Shown here: positions 9,113 to 14,108 of the stretch, one piece after another
How positions within the stretch are numbered: position 1 is the first letter of the stretch
Layout: each line of letters opens with the position of its first letter
Assembly: GCA_001430745.1 (NCBI GenBank)
Contig: KQ481983.1
Location: 868,630-882,737 of the forward strand
DNA length: 14,108 bases
DNA from: Auxenochlorella pyrenoidosa
Taxonomy: Eukaryota > Chlorophyta > Trebouxiophyceae > Chlorellales > Chlorellaceae
Direction: 5' to 3'
Made by a program: the position numbers and the translations under genes
Notes under the pieces: generated by a model
The model's input: only the letters and a program-made list of their open reading frames with translations
Told to the model about the DNA's origin: nothing
Databases searched by the model: none

Positions 9113-9973
9113 ACGAGCACTTTGAGATTGCTGCTACTGCTCGACGGGTGCTGAAGAGCACAGCAGGCTGTCGATGCCGACAGAAGGTTCGTGGTCATGT
9201 GTTTGTAGCAGAAGGGAGGCTCCTTTGGGGTTGCTCACGCCCAGTTCTGCATGCAGCTTTGTGGAAGTTCCAAAGATGGACGCCACCTTCCCTGTGCTGG
9301 GGCATGCTTTCACGAACGGTGCAACCCCCGAGTTGGTCAACTTCTGCTGAGACGCATGGCTGATGAGGCTTGCAAACTTTCATGCATGCAGCATCGCGAA
9401 TGCTGTGATGCGGGGATGTGCCACTCAGGAGCTGGTGTTTGTATTCAGGACAGCTCGCTCCCAGACCAGGCCAGCAGGGTCAACTCAGGTTGTCCAGGTG
9501 TGTGAAAAGACCATGCTCGGCTCCTTCGCAGACTTGTTCGCCATCCCCTTTCTCGACACAAAAGAGGCCGTGTATCCAATCCTTCATTGTCCATTGTGTG
9601 TTTCGCTGTGTTGCAGTGGCGCGCCGTGGCGCTCATCAAGGCGGCACGCACGAGGCGCGCACTGGCCGCGCTGCGTGGCCATGCACTTCCTCCCCCGTGC
9701 AGGGTGCTGTTCGACCCCTTCTCATCATCAATGCTTTGCAGCCTTTTTACAAACCTTTGTTTGCACGAGAGCGCAAGTCGCGCCACTTTCTCTCGGCGCA
9801 GGCGCTCGGAGGCGCAGTCACAACTTCTTGTAACTTGCTGTGATCGCCAGCACATCGGTCAGATATCCGCCGCCCGGCACCCTGCGCCAGACAACTGACG
9901 CAGCCTGCCAGCTTCTGCAGCCTTTGCAGCAGCTCCGGAACACCTGGGCTTTATAGGACGACTCTTCGGGCGC

Positions 9974-10275
9974 ATGCTGTCCGCAGCAAGACCACGGGCG
10001 GCGGCAGCAGCGTTGCTTGCGGCGCTGGCAACGCTGCTCGCTGGCCACGCCGCTGCCCGCAGCCTGCCTGACCCCTGCTTCAACTGCATGGATCAGCCAA
10101 CCTGTGCAACGCCAGAGGTGTGTTTACCGAGGGAATCAGGCTGCTAACGGACCTGGCTAGCTACCACACAGGGCAGCAGCCGTGCACGCTGCCGCTAGAT
10201 GCGCTGCATTGGCCGCTGTAGCCGATGCTGCCACCCTGTGCTCGCATGCGCGGCGCTCGCATGCCAGCCCCACAT

Positions 10276-10308
<33 letters not shown>

Positions 10309-12518
10309 CAGCCCAAGCCAGGCACGCTCTTCACGCTGGAGGTGGAGGGCGGGCACAGCGGCAGCGCCCCTCCTCCCCCGGGCGCCCCGGTCGTGCCGAT
10401 GCTGGATGAGCTGGCGGCGCGGCGCCGCACCTTCTCCGTCAAGTACATGCAGCGGGCCTTCGTGGAGGTGCAGGGCAAGCTGATCGCGCTGGGCAGCTTC
10501 AACGCCGACGCATCCAACGACACCACGCATGTGAGCCGCAGTGGGCTAGCCCCGCTGTTTTGGCTTCTTCCAGCAGCTGTCCTACGCTGTTGGATCACAG
10601 CTCCTCATGTGCACTTGGGCAGGCCGTCCAGAAGGGCTGGAGGGGCACCCGACTGCTGCAAACTCTGGCCTGCCTTCTCCGCCTCCTTTCGACACAGGTG
10701 TTTGAGGACCCGAAGCAAAGCAGCAGCGGTAGCAGCCGTCGCCCACGATTCAGAGCCGTCGTCCAGTGAGAGCCCCGGGACTTCCAGTTTATTTGTGCGC
10801 CAAGGCACCGCCAGCGTGTCGCAGCGCGAGCACAGTCCGGCCCTACGCGCCTGCCTGGCTGTGCGCATCGTTCACAGCTCCAATACCCCCCCGCCTCCCC
10901 CTCGCCTGCCCGCCCAGGCTGCGCTGCAACGTGCGCGCCGCAGAGGAGCGGCTGCTGCGCGTGACAGCCAGCGCAGAGGTGGACGCGGCCGCCGACTCGA
11001 CGCCCCAGTCCCGCAGCCAGGGGGGGGTCACCATCACCTTCACCTACATCCAGCCCTCCAGCCGCGCCTGTGGCCTGCCGCCCTGCGCCTCGGAGGGGAG
11101 CCCCCTGCCGGCGGGCGAGTACCTCATCTACAAGCCGCCCATGGTGCGGCAGGAGTGCCCCGGCAGTGAGTGGCCTTGCGGCGCTGTGCTCTACACCCTG
11201 GAGCAGTGCTGGTTTTTTGTCACGTCCTTGAGAGCGAGGGCGCTGCAGCGGGGCTGGGCCCTTGGTTCTGCATTGGCGGCTGCGCAGCTCTGCAACGCTG
11301 CCTGGAGAGCAAAGGCAGCGGCAGCCTGTTTGGGACGAGAGTGCCGCTGCAGCGTGCCAAGCTGCGCTGCGTGCTGGCTCCCTCGGCGCAGTGCGGCCCG
11401 TCGAGCAGGCGCGGCCGCCTGCGGGCACCTGCCTGGCACAGCTGCCCTGCCCTGCCGCACTCGCACCTGCTGCCCTGAGCCCTGCCCTTTGACTCCCCGT
11501 TGCCCCCCGCGGCTGCAGCTTTCCTGAGCGCGCCCAGCTGCAAGAGCGAGCGCAACACGCTGCAGCTTGCGCCGTTGGGCCGGACCTCTGACCGGCAGCG
11601 GTGGCGCATCGTTTCGGCGGCCTCTGCACTGCCCGAGGTGGCAGCGGCGCTGGCAGCGGGGGATGGCATCGAGGACGACTTGGTGGGGCGGCCAGTCTTC
11701 ATCCAGGTGGGGTCGGCCTTCCGCAGCAGGCTGCTCAACCGCCGATGGCACTGCATGCTGCCGCCAGACGGCCAGGGCAGCACAGCACACCTTGGGTTTC
11801 GGGTCCCCGAGCCTGGCAGCACAGTGCGCCCTGTTGCACGGTTGCTGGCGACGTGGTGTAACAGCTAGTCGGAGCGGGAATGCCCTCCATGACCTGCACA
11901 GCAAGCTGGGGAGGCCGCGCCTAGCGTCACGCCCCGTTCTGCGCCTGCTCCCCGCTGCAGAGCCTGGCTCGCTCCGCGCACGCCTGCGGCGAGCACCTGG
12001 GGGCCGGCGGCGCGCGCGACTGCTCCGCCGCCGCCAGCGCTGTGACCCTGGAGCAGCAAGCAGAGGAGTGGGTTGTGGAGCTGGGGCCGCTGGGCCAGGC
12101 CGGCAGCGTGATCAACGAGTACTACATCCGAAGCAAGGCAAGCTCACGAGGGAGGGCGGTGGTGGGTGGGTGGCTGGGAGGGTAGGGTGGGGACGGGTGG
12201 GTTGAGTGGCCGCTGCCGGCAGGGTCAGCAAGCGCTCGAGACGCAGCAGCGCGCGTCTGCTCTGGCATGCCGCTTGGGCAGAGGTCGGCTTGGCCATTGA
12301 ACTTGCCTGCTGCCTCAATTTCGCCCATGGTTTCCATCCGCCTCCTGCAGGCACTGTCGGATGCCGGCTGCCCGCGCGCCCACCTCTGCCTAAAGCTGTC
12401 GTGCGATGTGCACCAGCTGCACGTGTGTTCGAAAGAAGAGGCTGGGTACAGCACGCGGTGGGTGGTGCGGGCGACAGACATCTCTGCCACGCTGGCACGC
12501 GTCTGGGGCCTGAGCTGA
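9974..12518 (+). CDS. Predicted secreted Cys-containing protein with three C-terminal repeat units, family unknown
   Basis: I do not recognise this family. Exons 9974-10117, 10312-10530, 10698-10765, 10918-11165, 11519-11706, 11961-12137 and 12351-12518 join with matching phases into 403 residues ending in TGA. Residues 1-28 form a signal peptide: basic N end, Ala/Leu core, Ala-x-Ala before RSLPDPC. A short Cys cluster follows (CFNCMDQPTC), then about 160 residues with beta-strand-like patterns (TLFTLEVEGG, VTITFTYIQP). The C-terminal half has three related units of about 45-50 residues, each with the pattern Y/V-x-I, Cys, Leu, Cys, then Trp followed by a hydrophobic strand (RWRIV, EWVVEL, RWVVRA). 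This suggests a beta-trefoil or similar three-fold beta structure, possibly a lectin-like extracellular or cell-wall protein, with Cys forming disulfides. No membrane segment is seen after the signal. The last intron may use a GC donor. The exon model is well supported; function is open. Confidence 0.8.
10277..10308 (+). repeat. (CCTG)8 microsatellite forming a splice-acceptor tract
   Basis: Eight copies of CCTG run directly into the intron 1 acceptor CAG of the secreted-protein gene, so the repeat makes up its pyrimidine tract. Confidence 0.9.
12138..12350 (+). other. Probable GC-AG intron 6 of the secreted-protein gene, with G-rich tract
   Basis: The donor reads AAG|GCAAGC and the acceptor CTGCAG, phase 0, joining YYIRSK to ALSDAGC. 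GT donors at 12159 and 12162 are also in frame and would add seven or eight residues, so the choice is not forced by phase. From 12149 to 12205 the sense strand is G-rich with repeated GGG runs. Confidence 0.5.
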
Positions 12519-12665
12519 CCCTTGTAAAGTATCGAAGTTGACTGCCGCCGAAGTTTGCACTTGGGACTAGTCCACCCTGCTCTGCCTGCTCGGCGCCGCC
12601 AACGCATGCCCCACGCCCGTTGCATACATCAAACTGAACCCAGATGCACTGAAATTGGACACTGA

Positions 12666-12670
12666 TGTAA
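12666..12670 (+). terminator. Candidate TGTAA polyadenylation signal of the secreted-protein gene
   Basis: TGTAA is the usual polyadenylation motif in green algae. This copy is 148 bp after the stop codon and gives a plausible short 3' untranslated region. Confidence 0.5.
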
Positions 12671-12769
12671 GCTACAGTTTAGCGACAGGGACTTTCCACA
12701 ATCAGTCAGCGTGGCTCTGGCAGAAACCGGGGGTGTGCGCTGCTAAGCCGCTTTGCGACGACGGCGGCT

Positions 12770-12799
12770 GGGTGCTGGCATGAGCTCAGCTGAGCACCC
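12770..12799. promoter_or_regulatory. Inverted repeat with 12-bp palindrome upstream of the split-barrel gene
   Basis: GGGTGCT (12770-12776) and AGCACCC (12793-12799) are inverted around a 16-base spacer, and GCTCAGCTGAGC (12784-12795) is a perfect palindrome overlapping the right arm, with a central E-box-like CAGCTG. It ends about 80 bp upstream of the ATG, so it is either a protein-binding site or a hairpin in the leader. Confidence 0.4.
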
Positions 12800-12818
12800 G
12801 ATCGACCCCATTTCCTGA
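12780..12818 (+). CDS. Possible upstream ORF, 12 codons
   Basis: ATG to TGA encodes MSSAEHPIDPIS, ending 63 bp before the main ATG at 12882. If transcription starts upstream of 12780 it could lower translation of the main frame. There is no evidence for the transcript start, so it may equally be promoter DNA. Confidence 0.25.
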   Translation: MSSAEHPIDPIS

Positions 12819-12881
12819 TCAATTGGGTTGACAACTTTCTTTGGAAGCGCCTTCCGCGGTTTTTGGTGGTCCTCGCCGACT

Positions 12882-13838
12882 ATGCTCAGAGCACTTTGTC
12901 CTTCCGGGCCGCGGCTGGCGGCTGCAGCGCAATGGCAATGGATGGATGCCCCTCCCCGTGCGGGCTCGGTGCTTGCACACCTTTTTGGCAGCCAGGCTGG
13001 CGCTCCCCCGCCGCCACCGCCACCGTCGAGCGTTGCACCAGCAGGCGATGCGCCAACAGCAACGCAGCAGCAGCAGCAGCCAGGCAGCGAGGATGAGCGA
13101 GCAGCCAGCCTGCCGGTGGAGCAGCTGGCCAAGGCGCTGCTGGCAGGCAATGTGCGGGCGCAGCTCACGACGATAGCTGCGGGCGACCAGGGCGCTGACG
13201 AGAGCAAGGTGCACAGCAGCGTTGTGTCCTACTTGTCCCCTCGCGGTGAGTGTCCCAAACTTCCTTTGCCAGCGGTCTGGGTCCTGGTAGCACATGCGCA
13301 GCTGGTTCCCGTGCGCATCGCCTAGCCAGACCCAGCAAGACTCCCTCTGGCGCTCTCGTCCGCGCCACAGCCAGGCAGCCCGCCAGCCACAGCCCTGCAT
13401 GCGCCTCACCAGCTGCTGGGCTGCCGTACGCTGCGCAGGCGAGGCGCCGGTGGTGCTGCTGGGCGCGGGCCCTCAGGACAGGCAGCACCTGGAGAACCTG
13501 CGGGAGTCTGGCAAGGCGTCGCTGGCCACCGGCCACATCTCCCCGCCCTGGTTCATCAAGGTGGGTGCTGCGCTGTGCCGCGCTGTGCCGTGCCGCGCTG
13601 CGCTGCGCCCGGCTGCGGTGGGTCATGACAAGCAGAGCGCCAAGCGCTCCGGGCAGCACCCCGCCGGATGCCACATCCCTACCCGTGCCCGCCACGGCTG
13701 CCCTGCCAGGAGCTTCCTGCTAACCTGCTGCGTGGCTGCACCCCCCGCTCTGGCGTGATGCAGCGCCTGCGCGGCACCGGCTGGCTGCCCCGCCGCGTCG
13801 CCCTCCTGGGGAGCTTGGAGCCGCTGCCGGCTGGCGAG
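12882..13838 (+). CDS. FMN-binding split-barrel (PNPOx/HugZ-like) protein, 5' part
   Basis: Exons 12882-13245, 13439-13560 and 13710-13838 join in frame (phase 1, then phase 0) for 205 codons; further exons lie beyond or near the window end. Residues 1 to about 40 are rich in Ala, Arg and Leu and suit a chloroplast or mitochondrial transit peptide; a Pro run, a short Gln run and an acidic stretch follow. The folded part begins near LPVEQLAKALLAG and continues SSVVSYLSPRGEAPVVLLG, DRQHLENLRESGKASLA and RRVALLGSLEPLP. This is the order of the HugZ-type N terminus: a helix, a GSVV-like strand, a Pxx-LL strand, the H-x2-NL motif, a ka-SL strand, and the R-V-x-L-x-G strand. Relatives bind FMN or haem; the substrate here is unknown. 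I chose the ATG at 12882 because the same frame has no earlier ATG. An insertion between the two last strands (about 35 residues with ELPANLLRGCTP) is longer than usual. The last donor at 13839 is the least certain edge. Confidence 0.6.
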
Positions 13839-14108
13839 GTGGGCCAGGGCGTGCGAGGGGGTCATGGACAGCGGGAGCAGCGGCGGCTGGCAGCTGAGCG
13901 GCGCGCGACGGCGCTCGGCCGGGAGGCGCCAGACATGCGGCTTGCATCGCGTGGGTGCTCCAGCCAGCCCTGCCCTATGTAAGCGCCGGTGCACAGCTCA
14001 GCTGGGCACCCTGGCCGACCTGCCGCCGCCGCCGGCACTGCCCCTGCCCGCCCAGCCCCCCCCCGACCCCCACCCCCACCCACCCCCACCCACCCACCCA
14101 CCCACCCC
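13839..14108 (+). other. Unresolved downstream part of the split-barrel gene
   Basis: After the proposed donor at 13839 I cannot assign the next exon firmly. A possible acceptor CTCAG ends at 14001, and the following frame reads LGTLADLPPPPALPL before running into the C-rich repeat, which is weak. The stretch is probably intron, perhaps with a low-complexity exon start. Confidence 0.35.
14045..14108. repeat. C-rich (CCCA/CCCCCA)n microsatellite at the window end
   Basis: Runs of C broken by single A, ending in five CCCA-type units. The complementary strand has many GGG runs and meets the G-quadruplex pattern. It is not the TTTAGGG telomere repeat of plants and Chlorella. Confidence 0.85.

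Larger units (their letters stand above)
8990..9973. promoter_or_regulatory. Divergent intergenic region between the ATX gene and the secreted-protein gene
   Basis: These 984 bp separate the two start codons, which point away from each other, so the stretch should hold both promoters and both 5' untranslated regions. It is visibly richer in A/T than its surroundings, and open frames here are short and show no recognisable protein. I see candidate CCAAT boxes and a palindrome next to the ATX start, one more CCAAT at 9576-9580, and no convincing TATA box for either gene. Confidence 0.7.
12519..12881. other. Intergenic region between the secreted-protein and split-barrel genes
   Basis: These 363 bp should contain the 3' untranslated region of the upstream gene and the promoter and leader of the downstream one. 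Apart from the TGTAA motif, the palindrome and the short upstream ORF listed separately, I see nothing in it. Confidence 0.7.

Noticed and set aside
9109..9898. Several frames of 60-156 codons in the divergent intergenic region
   Set aside because: They overlap in different frames on both strands, have no recognisable motif and show composition unlike the coding exons nearby.
9950..9956. TTTATAG as TATA box of the secreted-protein gene
   Set aside because: It lies only about 18 bp before the ATG, so a normal start 25-30 bp downstream would fall inside the coding region.
11707..11868. Exon 5 of the secreted-protein gene read through to the stop at 11866
   Set aside because: It would remove two of the three related units; the phase-0 donor at 11707 joins cleanly to the exon at 11961 and the frame then stays open to 12516.
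12523..12527. TGTAA as polyadenylation signal
   Set aside because: It is 5 bases after the stop codon; the copy at 12666 gives a more reasonable 3' untranslated region.
12828..12881. An upstream extension of the split-barrel frame starting at TTG
   Set aside because: TTG is not a usual eukaryotic start. The first ATG in the frame is at 12882.
14045..14108. Telomeric repeat or chromosome end
   Set aside because: The unit is CCCA/CCCCCA, not CCCTAAA/TTTAGGG, so it is an ordinary microsatellite.

Overview
The window looks like nuclear DNA of a GC-rich green alga, most likely a Chlorella-type trebouxiophyte. The grounds are many short spliceable introns (138-353 bp, all ending in CAG), a plant-type ATX histone methyltransferase, a TGTAA polyadenylation motif of the green-algal kind, Ala/Gln-rich low-complexity protein segments, and no bacterial operon structure. 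The organism call is inference. I see no rRNA, tRNA, CRISPR array, transposon or virus-like gene.

Layout. (1) Positions 8989 down to 1, minus strand: one large multi-exon gene for a trithorax/ATX-type histone H3K4 methyltransferase. I could trace 23 exons by matching intron phases, which gives an open frame of about 1,469 codons. The domain order is Tudor-like, PWWP, FYRN, FYRC, PHD, extended PHD, Gln-rich linker, SET. The window edge cuts the gene inside the SET domain. (2) Positions 8990-9973: a 984-bp divergent intergenic region with two CCAAT boxes and a 14-bp palindrome close to the ATX start. (3) Positions 9974-12518, plus strand: a seven-exon gene for a predicted secreted, Cys-containing protein of 403 residues with three related units in its C-terminal half; I do not recognise the family. 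(4) Positions 12519-12881: intergenic, with a candidate polyadenylation signal, a 12-bp palindrome and a possible 12-codon upstream ORF. (5) Positions 12882 to beyond 13838, plus strand: the 5' part of a gene resembling the FMN-binding split-barrel (PNPOx/HugZ-like) family, with a probable organelle-targeting N terminus. The window ends in a C-rich microsatellite.

The three genes show no sign of a shared pathway; this reads as ordinary gene-dense algal chromosome. The points most worth a second look are the repeated use of GC-AG introns (four well-supported cases in one gene), the Tudor domain added in front of a plant-type ATX architecture, the acidic insertion in its extended PHD finger, the triple-repeat secreted protein, and an apparent excess of the GCATGC palindrome across the window. 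I found no convincing new multi-gene system.
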